Positions 17,614 to 26,502 of a stretch of 64,000 bases of DNA are shown here, piece by piece. Position numbers and translations under genes: made by a program. The notes beneath the pieces are model-generated. The model saw nothing but the letters and a program-made list of their open reading frames with translations. It did not search any database and was not told the DNA's origin. Location of the stretch: positions 62,001 to 126,000 of the forward strand of contig JANYLQ010000064.1 of NCBI GenBank assembly GCA_025363755.1, written 5' to 3'. Position 1 is the first letter of the stretch; the number at the start of each line of letters is the position of its first letter. Source of the stretch: Hyphomicrobiales bacterium. GTDB taxonomy: Bacteria > Pseudomonadota > Alphaproteobacteria > Rhizobiales > Aestuariivirgaceae.

Positions 17614-18794
17614 TGCGTCAACGCTTCTGCCGCAGCTGGCAATGGGCCATAGCCGTTTTCTTTGAGGAAACTGGCCAGGCCTTTCAGTATCGGAATTGGC
17701 TTTAAGTTATCAGTTGGGCAATCTTCAATCTTTTGGCCGCTTGTGCAAACTTGCGGGCCAAACCCTGAATTTTCTTTCATATTGCGAACTACTTTTGCCC
17801 AAGCTGCGTCACCCTCGCCCAGCCTGATTTTGTTGGCCACCCAACCTGCCAAAAATCCATTCTCTTGCCACAAGTCTGGTCGCACCTTGGCTTCAAATTC
17901 AGCACCCGCCATATCTTGTATTAAACGCTTTCGCATTGCAGGTTCGTCAGTCACGTCTTCAATACTGCCATTGCGCAATTTGGCAATGCGCAATGGGGCA
18001 AGTGACCCCGCATAAGAATCAAACGCGTAGAGAAATCGGTTATCGACACTCAGCAATTCCTGTGCGCCATCGCCGTCAACATCCTCAAACCAATACCCAT
18101 CGCCATCCAATGCAGGTTGATCAATCAACGACCATCCAACATTTTGCGAAGGCTTAAACACGACCCATGTTTTGGTGCAGCAATGCGCACCACCTGCATA
18201 ACGCGTGAAGACAAGTTGTGGCGTATCCAATTTGGGATCAAGCCTTAACACCGCAACACCCGGCGTTTGCGGGCTGAATCTACCTTCCTTGTCGACCACA
18301 AACGTGAACTCGTTGGCCCCTTTATAGCCACCGGTCACAGTCGTTGTGGCAACGGAATCTGAAACCTGTTCGAGCTTTGCTTCAAATGAATAATCCCCTG
18401 ACGATAACTTTGCGGGCTGATCAATCTTATAAAATGTCCAAGTCGTTCCTTGGTCGACTTGGTCCCAAACAATACCAGTGTATTTTTCACCACTTGAAAG
18501 CAGTGCGTCTTTTGGCAAATCCGGGATATATTCGTTATTCTTCTTCAACTGTTGAATTGAAGATGCCTCATAAGGCCCTAATATAATGGCGTAATATCCA
18601 TTTTCAGATGAAGCAACCTTGGCACCCTTATCAACATATCGAAACTCCCGCGCAATGCCGATAGCTGTATCCAAATCGTGGGTTGAAGCAACCGTCAACC
18701 AGTGCTTATTGCCTTTTTGCAACAGCGTTTCTGCTTGGGTGCCCACAGTCATCAAACCAAGCAAACCAAAAGATAAACCAAAATTTATGCGCAT
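17610..18794 (-). CDS. Secreted protein with SPOR-like N-terminal region
   Basis: The product has 394 residues from the ATG at 18794, which has GAGAGG about six bases upstream; the frame extends further upstream without such a site. A signal peptide (about 1-21, ending TQAE) is followed by a region resembling a SPOR domain (HWLTVASTHDLDTAIGIARE ... GYYAIILGPY, about 33-80). SPOR domains bind denuded peptidoglycan at septa. The rest is predicted beta-rich. It contains DGDGYWFEDVDGDGAQELLSVDNR, an FG-GAP/EF-like acidic loop, and a cysteine pair in AGGAHCCTK. The function is unknown and probably periplasmic. It is divergent from rimO. Confidence 0.7.
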   Translation of the reverse strand: MRINFGLSFGLLGLMTVGTQAETLLQKGNKHWLTVASTHDLDTAIGIAREFRYVDKGAKVASSENGYYAIILGPYEASSIQQLKKNNEYIPDLPKDALLSSGEKYTGIVWDQVDQGTTWTFYKIDQPAKLSSGDYSFEAKLEQVSDSVATTTVTGGYKGANEFTFVVDKEGRFSPQTPGVAVLRLDPKLDTPQLVFTRYAGGAHCCTKTWVVFKPSQNVGWSLIDQPALDGDGYWFEDVDGDGAQELLSVDNRFLYAFDSYAGSLAPLRIAKLRNGSIEDVTDEPAMRKRLIQDMAGAEFEAKVRPDLWQENGFLAGWVANKIRLGEGDAAWAKVVRNMKENSGFGPQVCTSGQKIEDCPTDNLKPIPILKGLASFLKENGYGPLPAAAEALTH

Positions 18795-18900
18795 AAAAAC
18801 CTCTCGCCATATTGCTGCGGAATTCAGATACATCGCGGCAAATATATGTTCGAAAACACGGCATTTGCCCTGAAAGCTTAACTCCGCTAAAGCGCCCCTC

Positions 18901-20226
18901 ATGAACAAACATGTCCCGAAAGTTGGTTTGGTGCAACTGGGTTGCCCCAAGAATTTAGTCGATTCAGAACGCATCCTCACTTCATTGCGTGCCGAAGGTT
19001 ATAAAATTGCCCCAGGTTATGATGATGCTGATGTGGTGATCGTCAACACTTGTGGTTTTTTAGACTCAGCAAAAGCCGAAAGTCTCGCCGCCATTGGTGA
19101 AGCCATGGAGAAGAACGGCCGCGTGATCGTGACCGGTTGCTATGGCATTGAAGCTGATACGATCAGAAAATCTCACCCCAATGTTCTGGCCGTCACAGGC
19201 CCACATCAATATGAACAAGTGGTGGCTGCTGTACATGAGGCGCTGCCGCCGTTGCATGATCCCAAAATGGATTTGGTGCCCCCGCAAGGCCTGCACCTCA
19301 CACCACGCCATTACGCCTATTTGAAAATCTCCGAGGGCTGCAACAATCGTTGCTCGTTCTGCATCATCCCATCAATCCGTGGTGATCTCGTGTCGCGCCC
19401 CATGGCCGCTGTGCTTTACGAAGCAGAGCGCTTGGTAAAGGCGGGTGTGAAGGAACTTCTCGTCATCTCACAAGATACGTCTGCTTACGGCGTCGACATC
19501 AAATATGCCGAGAGCAAATTTAGAGGCCGCGAAGTGCGCGCCAAGTTTTATGATATGGCTAAGGAGTTGGGCGATTTGGGCGCGTGGGTGCGCATGCATT
19601 ATGTCTATCCCTACCCGCATGTTGATGACGTGATCCCACTGATGGCGGAAGGTAAAATCTTGCCCTATCTCGACATCCCATTCCAACACGCTGCGCCTGC
19701 TGTGTTGAAATCAATGCGCCGCCCCGCAAACCAAGAAAAGGTTTTGGAACGCTTGGCCAAATGGCGCAGTATCTGCCCCGACATCGCCGTCCGCTCCACC
19801 TTCATCGTCGGCTTCCCGGGCGAGACAGATGCGGATTTCGAATATCTTTTGGAGTGGATGAAAGAAGCAAAGCTCGAACGTGTGGGCTGCTTTAAATATG
19901 AACCGGTTTCGGGTGCCAAAGCCAATGACTTGGGCTTAGCCCAAGTGCCAGATGAAGTGAAAGCAGAGCGTTACGACCGCTTCATGGAAGCCCAACAAGA
20001 AATCTCCTCAGCCATTTTCCAATCCAAAGTGGGCCGCGAGATTGAAGTGCTGGTTGATGAGATCGACATTGAAAACGACGAAGCCATCGCCCGCAGCAAA
20101 TGGGACGCGCCGGAGATCGATGGCAACGTATTTATTCCAGGTGCCACGGATTTGAAGCAAGGCGACATCGTTAAAGTTAAAATTGTCGAAGCTGAGGAAT
20201 ATGATTTGATAGGGGAGCAGGTCTGA
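18901..20226 (+). CDS. rimO: Ribosomal protein S12 methylthiotransferase RimO
   Basis: A radical SAM enzyme that adds a methylthio group to the conserved aspartate of ribosomal protein S12. The product has 441 residues. The N-terminal UPF0004 domain opens [16 protein letters not shown], with cluster ligands Cys15, Cys51 and Cys80. The radical SAM cluster is Cys147-x3-Cys151-x2-Cys154 in [11 protein letters not shown]-terminal TRAM domain (about 375-441) ends normally. The [13 protein letters not shown] block distinguishes RimO from MiaB. Monocistronic by appearance, starting at the ATG at 18901, 106 bases from the divergent gene. Confidence 0.95.
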   Translation: MNKHVPKVGLVQLGCPKNLVDSERILTSLRAEGYKIAPGYDDADVVIVNTCGFLDSAKAESLAAIGEAMEKNGRVIVTGCYGIEADTIRKSHPNVLAVTGPHQYEQVVAAVHEALPPLHDPKMDLVPPQGLHLTPRHYAYLKISEGCNNRCSFCIIPSIRGDLVSRPMAAVLYEAERLVKAGVKELLVISQDTSAYGVDIKYAESKFRGREVRAKFYDMAKELGDLGAWVRMHYVYPYPHVDDVIPLMAEGKILPYLDIPFQHAAPAVLKSMRRPANQEKVLERLAKWRSICPDIAVRSTFIVGFPGETDADFEYLLEWMKEAKLERVGCFKYEPVSGAKANDLGLAQVPDEVKAERYDRFMEAQQEISSAIFQSKVGREIEVLVDEIDIENDEAIARSKWDAPEIDGNVFIPGATDLKQGDIVKVKIVEAEEYDLIGEQV

Positions 20227-20264
20227 ACTTCGTCTTCCACCGGTCGCGGGGGACGACTCAGCGG

Positions 20265-20585
20265 CTACTGCGCGCCTTTAATCACTTGATCAACCTCTGC
20301 CATTGCCTTTTCACAAAAGCCAGCAGCATCGGCCTTGGCATCACCTTGGGTCTTGGTCCAAAGCGCGTCTAAATCGGCTTGTGCGAGGCCACTCTTTTGT
20401 TCGAAGTGTTGAACGGCATTTCCAAGCGCTGATGACTTGGCGCTATCAAGCTTTGGCTTGCACACTTTGCCAGCAACACCAGCTTCATAAGCGGCGATCA
20501 AATCTGACGGAGCTGTCTGTGCAACGACTGCACCTACGCTTAAAGCCGAAGCGAAAATGACCGAAAGTAAAAGACGCGATTTCAT
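20265..20585 (-). CDS. Small secreted protein of unknown function
   Basis: A 106-residue product from the ATG at 20585, which has GGGGGA five bases upstream. The frame is open to 20807, but that part runs into the ATP12 gene. A signal peptide covers about 1-22 (LLLSVIFASALSVGAVVAQTA). The mature part is short, helical and charged, with two cysteines (VCKPK and GFCEKA) that could form one disulphide. No family recognised. It lies 85 bases downstream of the ATP12 gene on the same strand and may be read from that operon or alone. Confidence 0.7.
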   Translation of the reverse strand: MKSRLLLSVIFASALSVGAVVAQTAPSDLIAAYEAGVAGKVCKPKLDSAKSSALGNAVQHFEQKSGLAQADLDALWTKTQGDAKADAAGFCEKAMAEVDQVIKGAQ

Positions 20586-20670
20586 GTAGTCCCCCGAATT
20601 TGGTTGAGCTTGCTTAATGCTGATGAATCGTGACGTGGTTAAGGCCATAATGTGGCGTCTTTCATGAAGG

Positions 20671-21456
20671 CTAAAGAAGGTTAAGAAACTGCAAGCTGCC
20701 ATCAAAATCATTTTTGCGCCAGACCCTGCGTTGAGCGGCTTCCTCGTCCGTGCCCCAAGCGGCAATTTGAAAATCCTCATCGACATGTGCCGCCTGCCAT
20801 CCCGCATCTGGGGTTATCTTGCCCGCCACTAACATGAGGCCCAGAAGCGCTGATCCAGTTAATGTCGTTAAATTATGCGCAACTGTGAGACGGAATTCAT
20901 CGAGGCCAGCCACATGATTCTCAACTACTGCAATCGTTGCGGCATCTTGCGCTTGGTGGATAACGCCCGTCACCACCTTAAAATTCACACCCATTTCTGC
21001 TTTGGCCCAGCGCAAAACCGGATCCCAAGCACTCGCCTGTAAGATCGCAAGCGCCTCTGGCTCAGCTGCGCGGTAACACACCATATCGGTGCCCGAAAAC
21101 TCAACCACTTGGCCCGCCACAAAAGCTCGCTCTCCCCCTGCCCGGTCAATCGCCGTATTGGCCATTTTGGTTAGAGGCATTGCCGCCGGGTTGATCACAT
21201 CAACTTGCGCGTTCCATTCAGCGGCCACAGCATCAGCCAGCGCTTGCGAAGGCAAAATGAGTTTTGCCTTCATCGGCGTTTTTACGATGCGGCCATCCAG
21301 CGCAATGCACATCTCATCCGTCACTGTTGCAAGCGCATAGAACTTCTTAGGCAATGGCCTTACAATGCGGTCACGCGAAAGCCGTTCCCACCGCTCGTCT
21401 GCTGTCTCAGTCGTCAAATCTTTGCGGTTCAAATCCAAAACTTTCAAAAGTTGCAA
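20671..21456 (-). CDS. ATP12-family F1-ATPase assembly chaperone
   Basis: A homologue of mitochondrial ATP12/ATPAF2, which binds free F1 alpha subunits during ATP synthase assembly. In bacteria the family is essentially alphaproteobacterial. The product is up to 261 residues, with RWERLSRDRIVRPLPKKFY, ALDGRIVKTPMKAKLILPS, VAAEWNAQ and PLTKMANTAIDR as recognisable family blocks. The start is uncertain. The frame opens at a TTG (21456) 50 bases inside rluC, and a second TTG at 21417 overlaps it by only 11 bases. The conserved region begins after both. It is the last gene of the corA-crcB-rluC operon. Confidence 0.87.
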   Translation of the reverse strand: MQLLKVLDLNRKDLTTETADERWERLSRDRIVRPLPKKFYALATVTDEMCIALDGRIVKTPMKAKLILPSQALADAVAAEWNAQVDVINPAAMPLTKMANTAIDRAGGERAFVAGQVVEFSGTDMVCYRAAEPEALAILQASAWDPVLRWAKAEMGVNFKVVTGVIHQAQDAATIAVVENHVAGLDEFRLTVAHNLTTLTGSALLGLMLVAGKITPDAGWQAAHVDEDFQIAAWGTDEEAAQRRVWRKNDFDGSLQFLNLL

Positions 21457-22384
21457 TCATGTGATCAGGTAGTGGTGCTGTCACATCCACCACCCCTTCG
21501 CGCGGATGTGGAAACATAATGCGACGCGCATGAAGATGTAAACGCTTTGCTACATCTTCAGGCATATCCACATCACCACCGTATTTATTATCACCCAATA
21601 TGGGCGTGCCGATATGGTTCATATGCGCGCGCAGCTGATGTTGCCGACCAGTCAGCGGCTTTAGCGAAACCCAAGCTGCCAACTTGGTTTTATCCAGCAC
21701 GGAATATTGCGTGACGGCGGATTTTTCATCTTCTTCCTCGCCCTCGCGCGAAGCCCGCATGCGGTCACCGTCTTCACTGCGCGCTTTAATCAGCGCCACA
21801 TCAATTTTGCCCTGCGCAGGTGAAGGGATGCCTTTAACCACCGCCCAATAAGTTTTCTTCACAATGCGCGTGGCAAATAATTTTCCCAAAGCCGCAGCCA
21901 CAGCCCGCCGCTTGGCAATCACGATAATGCCCGATGTATCGCGGTCGAGCCTATGCACCAGCAAAGGCCGCTCGCCCAAATCTTTGCCAAGGCCCATGAG
22001 CAATCCATCAAGATGGATATGGGTTTTCGTGCCACCCTGCACTGCAAAACCAGATGGCTTGTTCAGCACGAACAAATCCTTATCCTCGTGGAGAACCATG
22101 CTCATGAACAAGCGCCGCTCAGCATCAGTGAGCGGGGTCACATCTTCTTTGGGAACATCAGCAGGCCGCTTATCAAAGGCCAGCGGTGGCACACGAATAT
22201 CCATGCCTGTGGCCAATCTATGATTTGGTTTCACGCGGCCAGCACCAACGCGCACTTGGCCTGTGCGTGTTAGTTTATTCAGATAAGCAAAATTGACTTG
22301 TGGAAAATGCACCTTGAACCAACGATCCAATCGCATGCCGTCTTCATCTGCCGACACTTCATAACGCTTAACTTCCGCACTCAT
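21407..22384 (-). CDS. rluC: RluC/RluD-family rRNA pseudouridine synthase
   Basis: Converts uridines of 23S rRNA to pseudouridine. The product has 325 residues. The N-terminal S4 RNA-binding domain (about 14-75) is followed by the catalytic domain with LLVHRLDRDTSGIIVIAK, where the Asp in HRLDRDTSG is the nucleophile, and LKPLTGRQHQLRAHM. A charged insertion (REGEEEDEKSA) sits between them and is not conserved. The closest named member is RluC, but RluC and RluD are hard to tell apart by eye. The ATG overlaps the crcB stop by four bases (ATGA). Confidence 0.9.
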   Translation of the reverse strand: MSAEVKRYEVSADEDGMRLDRWFKVHFPQVNFAYLNKLTRTGQVRVGAGRVKPNHRLATGMDIRVPPLAFDKRPADVPKEDVTPLTDAERRLFMSMVLHEDKDLFVLNKPSGFAVQGGTKTHIHLDGLLMGLGKDLGERPLLVHRLDRDTSGIIVIAKRRAVAAALGKLFATRIVKKTYWAVVKGIPSPAQGKIDVALIKARSEDGDRMRASREGEEEDEKSAVTQYSVLDKTKLAAWVSLKPLTGRQHQLRAHMNHIGTPILGDNKYGGDVDMPEDVAKRLHLHARRIMFPHPREGVVDVTAPLPDHMIATFESFGFEPQRFDD

Positions 22385-22761
22385 GCGTTAAGCACCCGCG
22401 AAACCATGAAGCCGCCAAACACGGCCAAGATCGAAAACCCAACTGAAGCCAAAGCATAGACCAGCGCCATGGAATTTTCCCCACGCTGCATCAATCCAAA
22501 TACATCAAGCGAGAAGGCGGAAAACGTCGTAAACCCACCCAACACGCCAGTGGTGAGGAACAGCCGCAAATCCGGTTGACCCGCAAATTTCTCCGCCAAA
22601 ACCGCCGAGACAAAGCCAATCAAAAAACTGCCCACAACATTCACAGTTAAAGTCGCCCAAGGAAAATTATTTCCGAGCAAATGAGGTGCGGACATATTTA
22701 CACCAAGGCGCAATACAGAACCTAAGGCACCACCGAGTGCGACCCATAGGAAACTCAGCAT
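22381..22761 (-). CDS. crcB: Fluoride exporter CrcB/Fluc
   Basis: A small dual-topology fluoride channel in the inner membrane. The product has 126 residues with four transmembrane helices. GGALGSVLR near 10-18, the Asn of TVNVVGSF near 41, and GGFTTFSAFS at 75-84 are the family signatures around the fluoride pore. The ATG at 22761 overlaps the corA stop by one base (TAATG), showing coupling. An upstream in-frame extension to 22851 lies inside corA and is unlikely. I saw no fluoride riboswitch before the operon. Confidence 0.93.
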   Translation of the reverse strand: MLSFLWVALGGALGSVLRLGVNMSAPHLLGNNFPWATLTVNVVGSFLIGFVSAVLAEKFAGQPDLRLFLTTGVLGGFTTFSAFSLDVFGLMQRGENSMALVYALASVGFSILAVFGGFMVSRVLNA

Positions 22762-23765
22762 TAGAGCCAACCCTTGTGCCGGAAATACCATAGTGGAACG
22801 ATGGCCGATAAAATCATAATCAAAATCGCGAAAGGATATCCATAAGCCCAATCCAATTCCGGCATGGCCTTGAAGTTCATCCCATAAAGTGACGCAACCA
22901 AAGTGGGGGGCAGGAACACCACAGATGCAATAGAGAATATCTTTATAATGCCGTTTTGCTCAATCGAAATCATGCCCAGCACAGCATCGAGCAAGAAGCT
23001 GATCTTGCCCGTCAGATAACCCGCATGTTCGGACAAAGATTGAATGTCACGCTGCACCACTTTAATGCGCGCTTTATTCTCACGCACTTCCTTGGACACT
23101 TTCATCTGATCAATCACCGCCTGCATGAACGCAGTCATGCGCGCCAATGAAACGAGGCTCTCGCGCATCTTGGATGTGAAGTCTCCTTCCTCACCCACTT
23201 TGCCCAAAAGCTCTTCTAGATTTTTAGGCTTCTTGCGCCGCAAAGATTTCTGTGGCCGCAGAAACGAAGTGTCAAAGACCTTTTTGGAAGTTTCATCAAC
23301 AATCGCACTCACCCGTTCCAGATGATCAGCGCCACGGTCCACCACAGCTTCGATCAGGCTGATCAACACGCCCCAACCAGACATGGCAGTTGTCTGCGGT
23401 TTCATTGCCTGTTTTACATAAACCGGAAATGCCTGCGGATGGTGATAGCGAATAGTGACGAGCTGTCTGTCTTTGATGATGAATGTGACAGGCGATGACT
23501 CAGGTCGATCATCGTCACCACGACGGATCAAATTTGCTGTCATAAACGCCGCACCATCATCCTGATACAACCGCGATGAAGCCTCGATTTCAGCCAACTC
23601 GCCACGGGTTGGAATATCGATGCCCAACGCGGCCTCAACCGCCGCTTCTTCAACATCAGTCGGCTCCACCAAATCAAGCCAAACCGCTGCCTTAATCGTG
23701 GCTGCAGAACACTCCTTAGGGTGCTCAAACAAATGATCTCTCTCAGTTCCATAAACAGCAAGCAT
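22761..23765 (-). CDS. corA: CorA-family magnesium/divalent cation transporter
   Basis: An inner-membrane pentameric channel for Mg2+ (and Co2+, Ni2+). The product has 334 residues. A soluble alpha/beta N-terminal domain is followed by a long coiled helix, then two C-terminal transmembrane helices. The signature GMN (Gly295-Met296-Asn297 in LYGMNF) closes the first helix, and the protein ends with a basic tail. A short Arg/Lys-rich patch (FLRPQKSLRRKKPKN, about 170-185) interrupts the coiled region. It is the first gene of the corA-crcB-rluC-ATP12 operon, divergent from trmFO across a palindrome-rich spacer. Confidence 0.92.
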   Translation of the reverse strand: MLAVYGTERDHLFEHPKECSAATIKAAVWLDLVEPTDVEEAAVEAALGIDIPTRGELAEIEASSRLYQDDGAAFMTANLIRRGDDDRPESSPVTFIIKDRQLVTIRYHHPQAFPVYVKQAMKPQTTAMSGWGVLISLIEAVVDRGADHLERVSAIVDETSKKVFDTSFLRPQKSLRRKKPKNLEELLGKVGEEGDFTSKMRESLVSLARMTAFMQAVIDQMKVSKEVRENKARIKVVQRDIQSLSEHAGYLTGKISFLLDAVLGMISIEQNGIIKIFSIASVVFLPPTLVASLYGMNFKAMPELDWAYGYPFAILIMILSAIVPLWYFRHKGWL

Positions 23766-23827
23766 AGAAGCTGCTTAACAAGGCCAAACGCTTCTGGCCA
23801 CTGGAATTTATCTGTGATAGATCGACC

Positions 23828-23855
23828 TGAGCTTTGACGAATTCGTCAAAGCTCA
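23828..23855. repeat. Perfect 28-bp palindrome between corA and trmFO
   Basis: TGAGCTTTGACGAA is followed directly by its exact reverse complement, giving a perfect 28-bp inverted repeat without a spacer, centred on GAATTC. It lies 63 bases before the corA start and 79 before trmFO. It has no T-tract, so it looks more like a protein-binding site or repeat element than a terminator. Confidence 0.75.
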
Positions 23856-23889
23856 GAAAAGTTGATCGACTAAGATAAGCTTAGGGCGA

Positions 23890-23916
23890 TTTTGACTTTT
23901 CTGCGAAAAGTCAAAA
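23890..23916. repeat. Perfect 12-bp stem palindrome before trmFO
   Basis: TTTTGACTTTTC and GAAAAGTCAAAA flank a TGC loop as a perfect 12-bp inverted repeat ending 17 bases before the trmFO ATG. In RNA it would form a stable hairpin close to the translation start. It shares the TTTGAC/GTCAAA core with the 28-bp palindrome 35 bases upstream. Confidence 0.75.
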
Positions 23917-23933
23917 CGCTTAAGCCAGCTGAA

Positions 23934-25322
23934 ATGTTAAAACCAATTCATATTATCGGCGGCGGCATGGCAGGCTGCGAGGCGGCTTGGGCATCGGCCA
24001 ATGCGGGCGTGCCCGTGATCCTCCACGAAATGCGCCCGCATGTTCAAACTGACGTGCACAAGACAAAAGATTTAGCCGAACTCGTTTGTTCAAACTCTTT
24101 CCGTTCGGACGATAAAGACAATAACGCCGTTGGCCTTTTGCATGAAGAAATGCGCCTTGCGGGATCGCTGATGATGGCCGTGGCCGAAAACCACAAAGTG
24201 CCCGCAGGTGGAGCACTCGCTGTCGACCGCGACGGTTTTTCCTCAGAGATGACCAAGCGCATCCAGGCGCACCCTTTGATTGCTATCGAGCGCGGTGAGA
24301 TCGACGGCCTGCCACCGGAAGATTGGGACAATGTGATCATTGCCACAGGCCCGCTCACATCTGAAAAACTCGCTAAAGCGATCCAAACCAAGACAGGCGA
24401 TGAAGGCCTAGCTTTCTTTGACGCCATTGCCCCAATCATCCACCGCGAATCGATCGATATGTCCAAAGCCTGGTTCCAATCGCGCTATGACAAGGTGGGT
24501 CCCGGCGGCAACGGCAAAGATTACATCAACTGCCCTTTGGATAAGGCGCAATATGAGACCTTTATCAACGATTTGATTACTGGCGAAAAAACTGATTTCA
24601 AAGACTGGGAAAAATCCACACCTTATTTCGATGGCTGTTTACCCATTGAAGTGATGGCCGAGCGCGGCCCAGAAACCCTGCGACATGGCCCAATGAAGCC
24701 AATGGGCCTCACCAACACTCATAATCCCACCGTCAAAGCTTATGCAGTGGTTCAACTGAGGCAGGATAACGCATTGGGAACATTGTATAATATTGTCGGC
24801 TTCCAAACCAAATTGAAATATGCCGATCAGGTGCGGGTGTTCAAATCCATTCCGGGGTTGGAAAATGCTGAGTTTGCGCGGTTGGGCGGTCTTCACCGCA
24901 ACACTTTTCTCAATTCTCCCAAACTCTTAGACAATAGACTACGCTTAAAACTTGAATCGCGGCTGCGCTTTGCCGGGCAGATTACGGGTGTTGAGGGTTA
25001 TGTTGAAAGTGGAGCCATGGGCATCATGGCAGGCCGCATGGCAGCAAGCGATCGGCTGGGCAAAACCTACACCACCCCACCCGCCACCACAGCCCACGGC
25101 GCTTTGATCAACCACATCACCGGCGGCCACATCGCCACCACCGATAACAAAACCCAAACCTTCCAACCCATGAACATCAACTTCGGCCTCATGCCACCGC
25201 CAGATGCACCGAAGAAAAACGCCGAAGGCAAGAACTTGAGCTTCAAGGATAAAGGTGTGGCGCGGAAACATGCATACACGCAGCGGGCAGTGGAAGATTT
25301 TAAGGCGTGGCTGGCAACTTAA
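23934..25322 (+). CDS. trmFO: Folate-dependent tRNA (uracil-54) C5-methyltransferase TrmFO
   Basis: An FAD enzyme that makes ribothymidine-54 in the tRNA T-loop with methylenetetrahydrofolate as carbon donor. The product has 462 residues. The Rossmann FAD motif [14 protein letters not shown] lies at about 6-19, followed by [11 protein letters not shown], the ATGPLTS block, [15 protein letters not shown] and the C-terminal [17 protein letters not shown]. The frame is open back to a TTG at 23892, but that part is the palindrome, so the ATG at 23934 is chosen. No good ribosome binding site precedes it. The stop overlaps that of the convergent gene by four bases. Confidence 0.94.
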   Translation: MLKPIHIIGGGMAGCEAAWASANAGVPVILHEMRPHVQTDVHKTKDLAELVCSNSFRSDDKDNNAVGLLHEEMRLAGSLMMAVAENHKVPAGGALAVDRDGFSSEMTKRIQAHPLIAIERGEIDGLPPEDWDNVIIATGPLTSEKLAKAIQTKTGDEGLAFFDAIAPIIHRESIDMSKAWFQSRYDKVGPGGNGKDYINCPLDKAQYETFINDLITGEKTDFKDWEKSTPYFDGCLPIEVMAERGPETLRHGPMKPMGLTNTHNPTVKAYAVVQLRQDNALGTLYNIVGFQTKLKYADQVRVFKSIPGLENAEFARLGGLHRNTFLNSPKLLDNRLRLKLESRLRFAGQITGVEGYVESGAMGIMAGRMAASDRLGKTYTTPPATTAHGALINHITGGHIATTDNKTQTFQPMNINFGLMPPPDAPKKNAEGKNLSFKDKGVARKHAYTQRAVEDFKAWLAT

Positions 25323-26161
25323 AAACTTTCGGCCTTAGCGGATTTCCACAAAATCCACTGCTTGCGCCAGAGCATAATTTCGGCACCTGTTTTCAAAACA
25401 TTTCCGCGCGCGCCATTGAGCTTCTTCAAATAGGCCTCAGTCAGCGACACATGCAAAAAAGCTGGCATAACAGAAGGTTTAATTGTCCGAGACAACTTCT
25501 GCGCCTGATCCAGTCGCAACCTTATTTTCTCGCGCAACTCCGAGAACACAATGTTTAATGAAGCTTCATTTTCATCGGCAATCACATCTGCCGCTGATGC
25601 ATCACGCTGCTTCAATAGATCCAACGGCACATAACACCGCGCCATGGCCCGGTGCCTTGGCAGTGAACGCATGAGGCCAGCTAAGCCGTAAGCCACACCT
25701 GCCAAGCCCGCCACATCAGCACTTTCAAATGCTTCATCACGCCCAAGTACCAGTGAGGCCATCTGAATAAGCGCTGAGGACGTTTCACCCAGATAGCCTT
25801 CAAGATCAGTCATGCTCCGCATTGGATCGGCATAAAGATCAAAAATCTTGGCCTTCACCAAATTTTGTAAGGCGTGTTTGGGCAAATCACCAACCTCAAT
25901 AGCAGCCGCCAAACTCTGCGCCACTGGATGTTGCTGTTCCACGCCACGATAAATCGCATCAATCGTATCCAGCCACCATTGATAGCGAATCTCACCAATA
26001 CTTGCGTCACTCACCAATTCGGGAATGCGTGAAACTTCAATGTTGAAAGCATAAAGCGCGTGCAAATGTTTGCGAGCAGCTTCAGGCGCAAACAATGACG
26101 CGAGAAAGCGGTCTTTATCCCCTGCCCGCACGAGATCAAAACAATGCTGATCACTATCCAT
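25319..26161 (-). CDS. Squalene/phytoene synthase-like protein (NDUFAF6 type)
   Basis: The product has 280 residues with the all-helical squalene/phytoene synthase fold, as judged by [27 protein letters not shown] and the [10 protein letters not shown] block. The first Asp-rich DxxxD prenyl-diphosphate motif is not present in its usual form, so a prenyl-transfer role is doubtful. In this it resembles the NDUFAF6 group, whose mitochondrial member is a complex I assembly factor. The neighbouring Mth938/NDUFAF3-like gene supports that reading. It starts one base inside the stop of that gene (TGATG) and ends against trmFO. Confidence 0.8.
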   Translation of the reverse strand: MDSDQHCFDLVRAGDKDRFLASLFAPEAARKHLHALYAFNIEVSRIPELVSDASIGEIRYQWWLDTIDAIYRGVEQQHPVAQSLAAAIEVGDLPKHALQNLVKAKIFDLYADPMRSMTDLEGYLGETSSALIQMASLVLGRDEAFESADVAGLAGVAYGLAGLMRSLPRHRAMARCYVPLDLLKQRDASAADVIADENEASLNIVFSELREKIRLRLDQAQKLSRTIKPSVMPAFLHVSLTEAYLKKLNGARGNVLKTGAEIMLWRKQWILWKSAKAESF

Positions 26162-26502
26162 CAGGCGACAGCAACAAATACTGCGGCTACACGGCGGCGT
26201 TCAGACAGAACCTGATTATAGGTGTGCACCGCAGAACTTGTACTCATGAAATCAAATGGCAGGTTTTCTCTGGCAAATAGTTCTAGCGTCGCGCGCGGTG
26301 GCCGCGCCATTTGAGCGCCCGTTCCTAACAATACAAAATCAATATCAGCACGTTCAACTAACAGCTCAGAAAATTCAATGCCGTCCCAAGCGCGCATACC
26401 GCTGGGCAATACCATCAGATTGCCTAAATGCGAATGATCACCAAAGCGAAATCCGCCATTGCCAAACGAGGCAATAGCATATTGCTGCGGTAGAAATTTC
26501 AC
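26161..26502 (-). CDS. Mth938/NDUFAF3-like protein
   Basis: A 113-residue single-domain protein of the Mth938/NDUFAF3 fold, with FRFGDHSHLGNLMVLPSG, IDFVLLGTGAQMARPP and the C-terminal AVHTYNQVLSERRRVAAVFVAV. The human member NDUFAF3 assists early complex I assembly. In alphaproteobacteria the gene is commonly linked to secD/secF, as here. It overlaps secF by four bases (ATGA) and the next gene by one. No membrane segment or catalytic motif is seen. The role in complex I in this bacterium is an inference from homology and gene order. Confidence 0.85.
   Translation of the reverse strand: MKFLPQQYAIASFGNGGFRFGDHSHLGNLMVLPSGMRAWDGIEFSELLVERADIDFVLLGTGAQMARPPRATLELFARENLPFDFMSTSSAVHTYNQVLSERRRVAAVFVAVA

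Noticed and set aside
22762-23933. Fluoride or magnesium riboswitch upstream of corA/crcB
   Set aside because: crcB starts inside the corA stop, leaving no leader, and the corA upstream region shows palindromes but not the conserved riboswitch core sequences that I could recognise.
23892-23933. N-terminal extension of TrmFO from a TTG at 23892
   Set aside because: The added residues are encoded by the perfect palindrome, and the family begins near the ATG at 23934.
25319-26161. Squalene or phytoene synthase of a carotenoid/hopanoid pathway
   Set aside because: The first DxxxD prenyl-diphosphate motif is missing in its usual form, no other isoprenoid gene is near, and gene order with the NDUFAF3-like gene fits the NDUFAF6 group better.
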